Shown: positions 26,318 to 35,322 of the stretch, in pieces
Layout of the letters: each line of letters opens with the position of its first letter
Position numbering within the stretch: the first letter of the stretch is position 1
NCBI GenBank assembly: GCA_003635185.1
Contig: PYJA01000134.1
Coordinates: 1-47,365, forward strand
DNA: 47,365 nt
Direction: 5' to 3'
Source of the DNA: Candidatus Poribacteria bacterium
GTDB taxonomy: Bacteria > Poribacteria > WGA-4E > WGA-3G
The notes under the pieces: model-generated
Database searches by the model: none
What the model saw: only the letters and a program-made list of their open reading frames with translations
Told to the model about the DNA's origin: nothing
Translations under genes and position numbers: made by a program

Positions 26318-26363
26318 AGTTATTCTCCTTATCGTTGCATCGGACCGAAATTTGTTTGGGTTA

Positions 26364-28202
26364 TTAGACGATGTCTTTTACTTTTTGTACGATAGCATTT
26401 GCGCTAATGCCGTGACGTTCCAATAACTCATCAGGCTTACCGGATCGAGGGATTCCTGTAACAGCAAGTTTGTGGACATTCACACCGTTAGCCGCGACAG
26501 CACCTAACACAGCATCACCTAAGCCACCTTCAGGATAGTGGTCTTCAACGGTGATTAAGGTGTTGTTGGTTTCGGCAGCTGATGCCAGCAGTGTTTCCGT
26601 GTCAATCGGTTTGACACAATACAGGTCAATGATGCGAATTGCTATGCCTTTTGCGGCGAGTATTTCATGTGCCTTTAAGGTTTCGTGTAGCGTAACGCCT
26701 GCAGCAACGACTGTCACCTTATCCTCACTGCTTTCCCGAATGACCTTACATTCTCCGATAGGGAAACTCTCATCGGTATCATAAAGAATAGGGGTTTTTG
26801 GACGCGAAGTGCGGATATAAACAATTCCTTCGTGCGCAGCAGCTTCAGCGACAAGCCGTTCGGTAGTAACCGCATCACTTGGGTATAGCACAACAGCCTC
26901 AGGAATTGCACGGAACATGGCAATGTCTTCTAATCCCATCTGCGAAGGGCCGTCTTCACCGATTGAAACACCACAATGTGAACCGGCATATTTGATGTTC
27001 GCTTGTGAAATCGCGGACATCCGAATTTGGTCATAAGCGCGAGATAGGAATGCTGCAAATGTAGAAACAAACGGAATCTTCCCGCGTTTTGCCAGACCGA
27101 TACCTGCGCCTACCAAATTCTGTTCTGCAATAAACATTTCAAAATACCGATCTGGATGGAGTTCCATGAATTGTTCTGCGTAAGTAGAGTTTTTTGTGTC
27201 GCCATCCAAAGCTACAACGTTGGGGTTCGCTGCGCCGAGTTTTGCGAGTCCAGTGCCGTAGCCGCCACGTGTCGCGACCTCTTCATCAGATGGGTAATTC
27301 GGTGGTTCACATTCCTTAAGGGTAGTAATCTGTTTTTCTACCGAGTTTGGGGTTTCTATCTGTAACGGAATATCTGTCTGCAGCGGCCCGAGTTCGGCTA
27401 AAGCTGTGTCAAGTTGCTCCTCTTTAGGAACAGCTTTCCCGTGCCAATTATCTCCATCTTCCATGAACGAAACACCCTTCCCTTTAAATGTTTTCGCCAC
27501 AATCATTGTCGGTTTATCAGTTGAGGCTTTGGCTTGCTCCAATGCGGGTAAAATTTCATCAAAATTATGTCCATCAATACCAATGGTTTGCCAACCAAAC
27601 GCCTCAAAACGTTTGCAGTAGATGTCAATATCAAACGCATACATCGTACGTTGGCTCTGTCCAAGGGCGTTCACATCTACAATTCCGATGAGGTTATTCA
27701 ACTGATAATGCGATGCTAAGGCAGCAGCTTCCCACACACCACCCTCAGCGGTTTCACCATCACCAAGAAGTACATAAACACGGTAATCAGATTTGTCTAA
27801 GTACTTGCCATTGAGTGCCATGCCCAGCCCGAGCGATAAACCTTGTCCAAGGGAACCTGTTGCCACTTCTGTCCATTCAAAACGGGGCGTGGGATGTCCC
27901 TCAAGGATGCTATCAATTTGCCGTAATGTCAGCAGATCGTCTGATGGAATGATACCTGCCTCAGCGTACGCAGCATAAAGCAAGGGGGCGGCGTGTCCCT
28001 TTGATAAGATAAACCGATCATTATTCGGGTTTTGCGCGTCTGCACAATCATAGCGCATTGCATGAAAAAAGAGAGCAGAGACGATATCTGCTGCCGAAAG
28101 ACACGTTGTTGGATGTCCAGAGCCTGCTTCCGATGTAGAGATAATGGAGTGAATTCGTAAGTTAGTCGCTTTCTGTTTGAGAAGATTCTTCAAGGTATCC
28201 AC
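26364..28202 (-). CDS. tkt: transketolase
   Basis: This thiamine-diphosphate enzyme moves two-carbon units between sugar phosphates in the pentose phosphate pathway. The 612-residue chain holds both halves of the catalytic unit. The ThDP site is GDGETAEGGVWEA (about residues 143-155) with IVDVN. The pyrimidine-binding half begins near residue 310 (ATRGGYGTGLAKL), with FIAEQNLVGAGIGLA. GSGHPTTCLSAADI and SKGHAAPLLYA in the N-terminus are typical. The shorter length than E. coli TktA (about 660) matches the transketolase-like clade with a fused short form. The rpe product at 10943 supplies its substrate. Confidence 0.94.
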   Translation of the reverse strand: MDTLKNLLKQKATNLRIHSIISTSEAGSGHPTTCLSAADIVSALFFHAMRYDCADAQNPNNDRFILSKGHAAPLLYAAYAEAGIIPSDDLLTLRQIDSILEGHPTPRFEWTEVATGSLGQGLSLGLGMALNGKYLDKSDYRVYVLLGDGETAEGGVWEAAALASHYQLNNLIGIVDVNALGQSQRTMYAFDIDIYCKRFEAFGWQTIGIDGHNFDEILPALEQAKASTDKPTMIVAKTFKGKGVSFMEDGDNWHGKAVPKEEQLDTALAELGPLQTDIPLQIETPNSVEKQITTLKECEPPNYPSDEEVATRGGYGTGLAKLGAANPNVVALDGDTKNSTYAEQFMELHPDRYFEMFIAEQNLVGAGIGLAKRGKIPFVSTFAAFLSRAYDQIRMSAISQANIKYAGSHCGVSIGEDGPSQMGLEDIAMFRAIPEAVVLYPSDAVTTERLVAEAAAHEGIVYIRTSRPKTPILYDTDESFPIGECKVIRESSEDKVTVVAAGVTLHETLKAHEILAAKGIAIRIIDLYCVKPIDTETLLASAAETNNTLITVEDHYPEGGLGDAVLGAVAANGVNVHKLAVTGIPRSGKPDELLERHGISANAIVQKVKDIV

Positions 28203-28224
28203 AAATTTCGCGTTTCCTTCCTTT

Positions 28225-28797
28225 TTAAGAGTGTTTTGCTTTCAAAAATTCTACTCGGCGCTGTGCCGATAGAGTAAGGTAATGCGTTTGGCAGGTTTTT
28301 ACAAGAGATTCAAAAGTCTTAATCGCTTTTGGAATGTCTTGGGTTTTGACGTAAGCCTCTGCCTGCCAATACATTGATTTGGCAACGATTTCGTTCGCTG
28401 AGGACCGTTTCCCTTTCGCTTGCTTTTTCTCGTTTTTGATAGCTTCTGAAAATTTTTCTATTGCTTGTTCATAATTTCTTTCTTCATAGTAGGCACTAAC
28501 AGCTTCAGCGTAAGCGAAGTTATTTGCTTCTTGCGGATTAAAAGGTGCTATTTCTATCTGTTGTTCTACCACTAATGAGGAAGATTCTTCTTCCGGTTCA
28601 TCTTCGTCATCGTAAGCGTCATCCGCATCTTCTGGCTCTTCTGGTTCATAAACCGCGGCATCCGCATCTTCCTCGTCGGTTTCATCGTCAAAACCCAAAG
28701 GATCGAACTCAACCTCATCTGTAAAATCGTCGTTTTTATCAGAAGGTTCAAGTCCTTCTTCCTCAAAACCGTCTATTTCGTCAAGTTTGAAATCCAT
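28225..28797 (-). CDS. acidic TPR-like protein
   Basis: A 190-residue protein with an extremely acidic N-terminal half (about residues 1-90, runs of Asp and Glu with Pro). A C-terminal helical part follows, with tetratricopeptide-like pairs (AVSAYYEERNYEQAIEKFSE and KSMYWQAEAYVKTQDIPKAI). It is cytoplasmic, with no signal or membrane helix. I chose ATG 28797 because AAGGAG lies 8 bases upstream; the frame opens 11 codons earlier without a ribosome site. It lies 22 bp before transketolase and may be cotranscribed. Probably a scaffold or interaction protein; the partner is unknown. Confidence 0.75.
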   Translation of the reverse strand: MDFKLDEIDGFEEEGLEPSDKNDDFTDEVEFDPLGFDDETDEEDADAAVYEPEEPEDADDAYDDEDEPEEESSSLVVEQQIEIAPFNPQEANNFAYAEAVSAYYEERNYEQAIEKFSEAIKNEKKQAKGKRSSANEIVAKSMYWQAEAYVKTQDIPKAIKTFESLVKTCQTHYLTLSAQRRVEFLKAKHS

Positions 28798-28894
28798 TTT
28801 TTTCTCCTTAGTTATAAAATCCTTTAACACATAATTTAGTGTTGAACTACCTTAAGTGCCTGCGTTGCAGTCTAAGTAGTTGTTTGATGTAGCA

Positions 28895-29056
28895 TATAGT
28901 AAAGCATATAATTACTTGGACATTTCTGTAGCATAACCTGTTAGGTTGTGCTCCGTTTCTGCATAACCTAACAGGTTATGGGACAACACACACGCAGTCC
29001 GTTTGGTTTGCTAAACGCATGGATAAAATGTTCAGGTAATTCTAAAATCTACTATA
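28895..29056. mobile_element. MITE family A, copy 2
   Basis: 162 bp running from TATAGTAAAGCATATAATTA to AATTCTAAAATCTACTATA. The ends are inverted repeats (TATAGTA / TACTATA), consistent with a TA target duplication as in IS630/Tc1-type elements. The central palindrome is GCATAACCTGTTAGGTTGTG with its partner at about 28971-28981. It matches the reverse complement of 35163-35322 almost end to end. This and the next element fill most of the 750-bp gap before the gene at 29551. Confidence 0.9.
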
Positions 29057-29152
29057 AATGACTACCTTGTATCAGTTTCATAATAAAACACATATCTATA
29101 TCATATCAAATTTAGGCAGATATGTCAAGAAAAACCTTAAGAACAGATCGTT

Positions 29153-29352
29153 CAGGGTTATTTAGTTTTCGGTTTTTCGGGTATATTTTATCACAAATGT
29201 TAATATTCTATAATAGCATTGTCCGTCGGGTTGAGTGGACGAAACCCGACAATCACTAAACATGTCGGGTTTCGCTAACGCTTCTACCCGACCTACGATA
29301 TAAACTTTTAGTAATATCCGTCAACTGGCAATTCATAAAACTAAATAACCCT
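29153..29352. mobile_element. MITE family B, copy 1
   Basis: 200 bp with inverted ends CAGGGTTATTTAGTTTT and AAAACTAAATAACCCT, flanked on both sides by the 10-bp direct repeat ACAGATCGTT (29143-29152 and 29353-29362). The centre holds a palindrome built on GTCGGGTTTCG / CGAAACCCGAC. There is no coding capacity. The target duplication is perfect, so the insertion is probably recent. Confidence 0.93.
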
Positions 29353-29369
29353 ACAGATCGTTATTTTAT

Positions 29370-29399
29370 TTGACAAACAATTCATGACTAAAGTATAAT
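29370..29399 (+). promoter_or_regulatory. sigma-70 promoter
   Basis: TTGACA at 29370-29375 and TATAAT at 29394-29399, with an 18-bp spacer. It begins 7 bp after the right target duplication of repeat B copy 1 and points to the gene at 29551, giving a leader of about 145 bases. Confidence 0.75.
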
Positions 29400-29550
29400 G
29401 TTAGGCATTGTGCTTCTATACATCGTAAAACATACGATTACTTGAACATTATTAACAACGGGCTTATAGGTGCATGTCAATATTTTGTATATTTCACCAT
29501 ATCAGATGGATTTCAGAAATGCAAGCATGTTTCAATGAGAGGCTTTTGTC

Positions 29551-30246
29551 ATGTGGCGACTTATGTTCGCAAGTATCTTTTTTTGGGTTTTTCCGATGTC
29601 TGCGTTTTGCCAATTTGCAGATTTGCCAACCGATGCAAAAACAGTAGATTTTGGAATTTCCGGCGACAGTGGTTCGCAAACGCTCTCTCTAACTGCAGTT
29701 CTACCATTCAAAAATATAAACGGTTGGGGAGGTATCTTTGGATCACGTGCTTCTGATGAAGATGGAGTAGATACAGAGATCATCAAGGCCCATCTACAAG
29801 GTGGAATGCGTATTAACAATTTTGGAATCGAAGCATTTACAGACTTAGAACGTAACATTAGTCAAGGAAGTGCCTTGACCTCACAGATCGGGAGTTATAT
29901 TCGACCAGGGATATACGAAAAAGGGACACTTCGCATTTCTGGAGGTATTGGTTACTTTATTGAGAATATTCAACCTTACAAAGACCTTACACTCAGAAAA
30001 TTCGATCCTACTTCGTTTAGATGGTTGGCGTTTTCTTCTATAGGTTGGAAAAAACTAAATACAGTGTTGAAATTTACGCCAGAAGTAGGCTTTAAGAATT
30101 ATAGGTTTTCGGCAGAGCCTGCGCTTACTTTTAACCTTACATCTCGATTTGGATTGCGTTTGAGTGGATCCTTAACTTACAATAGTGCACCATTAACTGA
30201 TAATTTACATTACAAATATCTATCAATTTTGCGAGTCACACTATAA
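29551..30246 (+). CDS. probable outer-membrane beta-barrel protein
   Basis: A 231-residue exported protein with a signal peptide (about residues 1-20, ending SAFCQ). The rest is a series of alternating, aromatic-bounded strands (DFGISGDSGSQTLSLTAVL, GTLRISGGIGYFIENI, RFGLRLSGSLTYN), which looks like an outer-membrane barrel of the DUF481/YdiY kind. It ends in a strand, LSILRVTL, though without a terminal aromatic residue. The ATG follows GAGAGG. It has its own promoter and is flanked by two repeat B elements. Ligand and role are unknown. Confidence 0.65.
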   Translation: MWRLMFASIFFWVFPMSAFCQFADLPTDAKTVDFGISGDSGSQTLSLTAVLPFKNINGWGGIFGSRASDEDGVDTEIIKAHLQGGMRINNFGIEAFTDLERNISQGSALTSQIGSYIRPGIYEKGTLRISGGIGYFIENIQPYKDLTLRKFDPTSFRWLAFSSIGWKKLNTVLKFTPEVGFKNYRFSAEPALTFNLTSRFGLRLSGSLTYNSAPLTDNLHYKYLSILRVTL

Positions 30247-30251
30247 TTATC

Positions 30252-30472
30252 GAGGGTTATTTAGTTTTAAGAATTTCCGTTATTGAGGTTTACTCAAAGT
30301 TAGGACCCCAGGCCGGTAGGTGCGGTTTCCTAACCGCACCGCATCGGACAAGGCAAGCCGCTATAAGAGTTTTTGATCCAAATTCGGTGCGGTTAGGAAA
30401 CCGCACCTACCGGCCTGGGTATATAGCAGGTGTTAAAAATTTGTCCGAAAAACCGAAAACTAAATAACCCTG
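30252..30472. mobile_element. MITE family B, copy 2
   Basis: 221 bp in opposite orientation to copy 1, flanked by the 9-bp direct repeat ATAATTATC (30243-30251 and 30473-30481). Its right 28 bases are the reverse complement of the left 28 bases of copy 1. The interior is different: a perfect 34-bp inverted repeat (30307-30340 and 30386-30419) with the core GTGCGGTTTCCTAACCGCAC. It fills most of the gap between 30247 and 30609. Confidence 0.93.
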
Positions 30473-30490
30473 ATAATTATCACATTGTGC

Positions 30491-30520
30491 TTGAGTATTC
30501 TCTGCAAACAATATTATGAT
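30491..30520 (+). promoter_or_regulatory. possible promoter of cotransporter gene
   Basis: TTGAGT at 30491-30496 and TATGAT at 30515-30520 with an 18-bp spacer, 10 bp beyond the right target duplication of repeat B copy 2 and 90 bp before the ATG at 30610. Confidence 0.45.
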
Positions 30521-30609
30521 ATTGGGTTAGTGTTAGATTTTTTAGGATATGCAATATTTCGAAACACATCTATTTAATGAATACATTTTAAAATGAAGGA
30601 AATTTAATA

Positions 30610-33009
30610 ATGTTCTCAAAATTGGGACAACAAGATCAATTCAGATTTGGTGGTAACTCCCCACAATCACAACATGGACACGGCTTTGGCACTGCTCCTG
30701 TCTTTCTTGCATCGATCAGTACAATTCTCGGTGCAATTCTTTTCTTACGTTTTGGTTACGCTGTAGGAAATGTAGGTCTCTTAAGAACTCTTGCTATTAT
30801 TGTACTTGGACATCTTGTGACCATTCCGACTGTTCTGGCTGTATCTGAGATCGCAACGAACCGGCGTGTTGCTGGTGGTGGTGCATACTATATTGTGAGC
30901 CGATCCTTCGGTACAAGTATCGGTGGAACAATTGGTTTTGCCTTATATATTTCGCAAGCCATTTCAATAGCGTTCTATATGGTAGCGTTTGCAGAAGCCT
31001 TTGAACCCTTATATACTACGATTCTCCAACAGTACTTTTTTAATTTGTCTTATGAACCTCGTTTTTTGAGTATCCCTTTTACATTGATACTTATTGTCAT
31101 TATGTTGACCAGAGGTGCTAATCTGGGAGTGTCAATGTTATGGGGGATTTGCGCAATTCTGGCAATATCACTTATCGTATTTTTTATGGGCGGAGTAGTG
31201 ACAGAGCCCACAGACACTGCCCCTGAGGCTGTAAATGGGGCATCTGAAGTTGTAGTCGAGACACCCGAAGTTGAGGATAAGACCCCCGGCGTTGCAGAAC
31301 AGGAACCTGAGAAACCTGAGAAACCCCGTTCGATCGGCGTGAGCATCACAGCAAGTATTCCAAATGGTGCTCCCTTCGGCATAGTTTTCGCTATCTGTTT
31401 TCCGGCATTCACAGGAATGATTGCGGGTTTAGGTTTATCTGGTGATCTGAGAAACCCTCAACGCAGTATTCCTCTTGGCACTATCGCAGCAACGTTGGTA
31501 GGTATGATCATATATGTTTTTGTTGCAATTAAACTTTGGCAAAGTGCCACACCAGAGCAACTTGCTGATACAGACAGAATTATTATGGCGGATATATCCG
31601 CATGGGGACCAGCTATTTTCATTGGATTGGGCGCAGCTTCGTTTTCCTCCGCGCTCGGTTCAATCATGGTAGCACCCAGAACGCTACAAGCACTTGCGCG
31701 TGACCACGTTTTACCGATTCCAGCTTTGAACCGTCTCATGCGAACAGGTGTTGGAAAGTCACAGGAACCGGTACCCGCGACCTTTGTTTCAGGCGCTATT
31801 GCCATTGTGTTTGTCGCTATCGGAGAGCTTAACTTCATTGCACAGATTCTAACCATGTTCTTTTTAGTGACTTACGGTGCCTTGTGTGTTGTCTCGTTCC
31901 TTGAAAATTTTGCTGGCAATCCATCCTATCGCCCAACGTTCCAATCACGCTGGTATGTATCCTTATTAGGTGCTGTTATGTGTGGATTGATGATGTTTCA
32001 AATAAGTGTGTTTTACGCGTTCCTCTCAATTTTTCTCATAATGGCAATTTACATTGGACTTCGCCAGGGACGCAGTGAACAACGCGGTATGATAGGCATC
32101 TTCCAGGGCGCAATGTTTCAGTTAACCCGTTGGCTACAGACCACCTTACAAAAAAATAGGGCGAATTTCTCCGAAAGTGGTTGGCAACCTTCAATTGTGG
32201 GCATTACCCAGTTCGGCGAACGGCGGCTCGGACATTTCGATCTGCTCCGTTGGCTTTGTCATCGGCAGGGATTCGGACAATTTATTCAATTTTTCCCCGG
32301 AGATTATTCGTTTTCTGAAGAACTCTCGGCACGCATACATGTTGATGCACTCATCCAACAATCGGAGGCAAGCGGGGCAGGTATTTATGTTGATTCCTTG
32401 ATTTGCCCGACATTCCAACTCGCTTTGGCACAGGTACTGCAAATGCCTGGAATTTCCGGCTTACCAAATAACACTATCCTACTTGAATTTGATGAAAACC
32501 AACCTGAAGAAATCCCTGAGGTCCAGCAAGGTGCCAGCCTCGCTGTGGAATCACTATTTAACGTTCTGATTTTACGATCGACCAAATATCGCTTTGGATA
32601 TCGATCGTCAATTCATGTGTGGGTAACAGATGACAATTTAGCTAATGTTCCAATGATGTTGTTACTTGCTTATATTCTGGTGGGACATCCAGAATGGAAA
32701 CGAGCACAAATCCGCCTCTTCGCATGTTCCACGTCTTGGGATACTGAACTTGATGCCGATCAACTCTCAACGGTCATCCAAGAAGGCAGGCTGCCTATTT
32801 CAATGCAGAATGTCACATCCGTGTCTTATGAAAGCGAAGAAGCATTGGAACAAGAAGTCGCACATAGATCCGCGCAGGCAGATTTAGTCATCACGGGATT
32901 AACTGCAGAAGACATAAATTCCGAAGACTTAGATTACGTGCTGCAAAGATACCAAGGTGTGAACGATGTGTTGTTTGTCCACTCAATTGAACAGATATCA
33001 ATCGATTAA
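30610..33009 (+). CDS. SLC12-like cation-chloride cotransporter
   Basis: A 799-residue APC-superfamily transporter closest to eukaryotic-type cation-chloride cotransporters. Helix 1 reads GTAPVFLASISTILGAILFLRFGYAVG, followed by AGGGAYYIVSRSFGTSIGGTIG, which parallels the NKCC/KCC GGAYY...SLG motif. About 12 helices span residues 20-500. A soluble C-terminal domain (about 520-799) resembles the SLC12 tail. An acidic Pro/Glu-rich insertion of about 45 residues (VVTEPTDTAPEAVNG onward, near residue 197) interrupts the membrane domain after about helix 5. It likely moves Cl- with K+ and/or Na+. It is followed 37 bp later by an MscS channel, which suggests an osmotic-balance pair. Confidence 0.85.
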   Translation: MFSKLGQQDQFRFGGNSPQSQHGHGFGTAPVFLASISTILGAILFLRFGYAVGNVGLLRTLAIIVLGHLVTIPTVLAVSEIATNRRVAGGGAYYIVSRSFGTSIGGTIGFALYISQAISIAFYMVAFAEAFEPLYTTILQQYFFNLSYEPRFLSIPFTLILIVIMLTRGANLGVSMLWGICAILAISLIVFFMGGVVTEPTDTAPEAVNGASEVVVETPEVEDKTPGVAEQEPEKPEKPRSIGVSITASIPNGAPFGIVFAICFPAFTGMIAGLGLSGDLRNPQRSIPLGTIAATLVGMIIYVFVAIKLWQSATPEQLADTDRIIMADISAWGPAIFIGLGAASFSSALGSIMVAPRTLQALARDHVLPIPALNRLMRTGVGKSQEPVPATFVSGAIAIVFVAIGELNFIAQILTMFFLVTYGALCVVSFLENFAGNPSYRPTFQSRWYVSLLGAVMCGLMMFQISVFYAFLSIFLIMAIYIGLRQGRSEQRGMIGIFQGAMFQLTRWLQTTLQKNRANFSESGWQPSIVGITQFGERRLGHFDLLRWLCHRQGFGQFIQFFPGDYSFSEELSARIHVDALIQQSEASGAGIYVDSLICPTFQLALAQVLQMPGISGLPNNTILLEFDENQPEEIPEVQQGASLAVESLFNVLILRSTKYRFGYRSSIHVWVTDDNLANVPMMLLLAYILVGHPEWKRAQIRLFACSTSWDTELDADQLSTVIQEGRLPISMQNVTSVSYESEEALEQEVAHRSAQADLVITGLTAEDINSEDLDYVLQRYQGVNDVLFVHSIEQISID

Positions 33010-33046
33010 AGATCAATTGTGTTCGATGTAGGATAGGATAGCATAA

Positions 33047-34276
33047 ATGGGCGAATTAAGACAACAACTTGAAGAATTCCTTGGAAATACGGTTATCACT
33101 TTGGAGGCTCCCGTCACAATCGGTCAAATAATTTTGTTGATCGGTGTTGTAGTTGCCTCGTTTTTCGTCGCAGCATTCTTGCGCCGTTGGTTCCGACATC
33201 TTTTTAATCGCTTGAGAATACAAGAAAACACTCAAAATCGACTGATTGCGATCCTGTTTCTTATTATTATGATAGTTGGAATATCTGTCGCATTCAAAGT
33301 CGCTGGAATTAGTACGGGGATTTTCGGTAGAGTTTTTACTTACCCACTCGCGGATCTATTTCAACCCTCCCAAAAACCGACTGAGAGTCCAACAGGGATT
33401 TCTTCTCTATTCCAAACACTTCTCGGCAGAAAACCTGTAGTGGTTGATGACGGTGCCCGCAGATTAACCTTAGCGAGTCTCTTTTACGGGTTTGCTATTA
33501 TCTTCGGGATGTATGTCCTATCAAAGTACGCACAATGGGTACTTCAGCGGCAAGTGTTACAGGCATTTCAAATTGAGAGACATACAAGATTCATTATCCT
33601 CCGTTTTTTTCACTTCACTATCATCGCATTCGGTGTTCTTATTAGCCTAAGAACTATAGGTGTAAGTTTCACAAGTTTAGCGATCATTTTTGGCGGGTTG
33701 AGTATCGGTATCGGTTTTGGTTTACAGAATTTGGTTTCAAACTTGGTTTCGGGGTTAATTCTAATTTTTGAACGGCCCATCAAAATCGGGGATTTAGTAG
33801 AAATCATGGATGTTGACATATTTGGTAGGGTGAGTAGTATCAATCTCCGTTCAACAGTGATTATGGCACTTGATGAAAAGGAAGTTATTGTTCCAAACTC
33901 ACAGTTGATTACGGAACCGGTGCATAATCTTACGCACTATAACAATCAATTTCGAGTTCGCATTCCGGTAAGTGTGTCGTTTAGTTCGGACGTAGAACTC
34001 GTCAAAAAAGTGCTACTTGAGGTAGCACATGCACACCCCGAAGTGATAAGAGAACCTACGTCCGAAATGGAAGATGTCACTGCGCCGTTTGTCCGGTTTA
34101 CTAATTTTGGTGAGTCGTCCTTAGATTTTGAATTATTAGCGTGGATTCCAGACTCGTTTGAACGTTTTGATGTTGCAAGCGACCTTCATTTTATGATTTG
34201 GGAAAAGTTTAGGGAATACGACATCAAAATCCCATTCCCGCAACGGGATGTCCATTTTTATCCAGAAGAACAGTAG
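33047..34276 (+). CDS. MscS family mechanosensitive channel
   Basis: A 409-residue MscS-type channel that would open under membrane tension and release solutes. Helices lie at about residues 22-45, 65-85, 140-160 and 185-205. The pore helix and following beta domain are unmistakable (GLSIGIGFGLQNLVSNLV, ERPIKIGDLVEI, VIVPNSQLI). The soluble alpha/beta domain ends near residue 400. It has a larger N-terminal part than E. coli MscS (286 residues), with an extra loop containing QPSQKPTESPTG. Cotranscription with the cation-chloride cotransporter is likely (37-bp gap). Confidence 0.94.
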   Translation: MGELRQQLEEFLGNTVITLEAPVTIGQIILLIGVVVASFFVAAFLRRWFRHLFNRLRIQENTQNRLIAILFLIIMIVGISVAFKVAGISTGIFGRVFTYPLADLFQPSQKPTESPTGISSLFQTLLGRKPVVVDDGARRLTLASLFYGFAIIFGMYVLSKYAQWVLQRQVLQAFQIERHTRFIILRFFHFTIIAFGVLISLRTIGVSFTSLAIIFGGLSIGIGFGLQNLVSNLVSGLILIFERPIKIGDLVEIMDVDIFGRVSSINLRSTVIMALDEKEVIVPNSQLITEPVHNLTHYNNQFRVRIPVSVSFSSDVELVKKVLLEVAHAHPEVIREPTSEMEDVTAPFVRFTNFGESSLDFELLAWIPDSFERFDVASDLHFMIWEKFREYDIKIPFPQRDVHFYPEEQ

Positions 34277-34292
34277 GAAGCAAATAGGGGGC

Positions 34293-34459
34293 AGCGGTCA
34301 CTGCGATCTATAGGTGTCAATTTAAGGAAATATCCTATTGTTGGAGGGGTTTAAAACCCCGATTTAACGGATTAGGTTTCACAAAATCGGGCTTCCAAAG
34401 CCCTCCAACAAGAAAATCAGGCACTAAATTGACGCTTATGGGGTAGCGGTCACTGCGAT
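34293..34459. mobile_element. small inverted-repeat element with 15-bp direct flanks
   Basis: The 15-bp direct repeat AGCGGTCACTGCGAT (34293-34307 and 34445-34459) brackets an element with ends GTGTCAATTTA and TAAATTGACGC and an inner stem TGTTGGAGGG / CCCTCCAACA. The right flank copy overlaps the last codons of phoU. The hairpin lies between convergent genes and may also terminate both. Confidence 0.75.
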
Positions 34460-35133
34460 TCCACGGACGCTTCTATTGTAGTGCCAGAATGTCGAATTAC
34501 CTCCCCTTCGACAAGGTAGTAAACTTCTTCCCCGATGTTCGCTGCCAAATCTCCAACCCGTTCCAAATGCCGAAAAAGAAGCAGGACACTAATACCAGAC
34601 TGAATAAGTTGCGGTTGGCTGGCTAAAATAGAACACAGATCACGTACCATCTGTTCATAAGCAGCATTAACTTTACTATCACGCTCTCGGAGCTCTCTTG
34701 CAAGTTCTGCGTCCCGATGGACAAGCGCATCAAGGGCATCTTGGACCATCCCTTGAATTAGATGGGTTACAGAAGGAAGATCAACAAACGGTTGCATTGG
34801 GGGGGATGCCAAAAGCTCAATACTACGTCTGGCAATAGAAACACACTTGTCAGCTAATCTTTCGATATTTCTGTTTACCTTAAGTGCCATAGTTAAGTAG
34901 CGTAATTCAAAAGCTACAGGTTGGTGCCGTGCAATTAGTTGAATACATCTCGCTTCAATTTCATTTTCGAGTATATCAACTGTATCATCAGCTTCAATAA
35001 CGCGTTGTGCCAAATCCTCATCACGGTTTAGGACTGATTCAACAGCATCACGTAACATGTTTTCTGCAATTCCACCCATTTTAAGAAGTTGGTGCTGAAG
35101 TGCTTTGAGTTCTGATTCAAGATAATGTTGCAT
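34450..35133 (-). CDS. phoU: phosphate signalling regulator PhoU
   Basis: A 227-residue protein of two PhoU three-helix repeats, with conserved MLRDAVESVLNRDEDLAQRVIEADD and NIERLADKCVSIA in the first and HLERVGDLAANIGEEV in the second. PhoU links the Pst transporter to the PhoR/PhoB kinase system and restrains phosphate uptake. The ATG follows AGGAAGG. It is the last gene of the phosphate cluster in transcription order. No phoB or phoR is in the window. The final residues come from DNA that forms one flank of a repeat element. Confidence 0.95.
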   Translation of the reverse strand: MQHYLESELKALQHQLLKMGGIAENMLRDAVESVLNRDEDLAQRVIEADDTVDILENEIEARCIQLIARHQPVAFELRYLTMALKVNRNIERLADKCVSIARRSIELLASPPMQPFVDLPSVTHLIQGMVQDALDALVHRDAELARELRERDSKVNAAYEQMVRDLCSILASQPQLIQSGISVLLLFRHLERVGDLAANIGEEVYYLVEGEVIRHSGTTIEASVESQ

Positions 35134-35162
35134 CGCTGCCTTCCTGCAAGTTTAGATTAACC

Positions 35163-35322
35163 TATAGTAGATTTTAGAATTACCTGAACACTTTGACATA
35201 AGCGTTTAGTAACCTAACAAACTGCGTGTGTTGTAGTATAACCTGTTAGGTTGTGCAGAAACGTAGCACAACCTAACAGGTTATGCTACAGAAATGTCCA
35301 AGTAATTATATGCTTTACTATA
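35163..35322. mobile_element. MITE family A, copy 3
   Basis: 160 bp in the reverse orientation to 28895-29056, with ends TATAGTAGATTTTAGAATTA and TTTACTATA. The centre is a 59-bp palindrome (35232-35290), with arms TGTAGTATAACCTGTTAGG and CCTAACAGGTTATGCTACA. Its right end overlaps and supplies the TAG stop codon of the ATPase gene at 35318. Confidence 0.92.
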
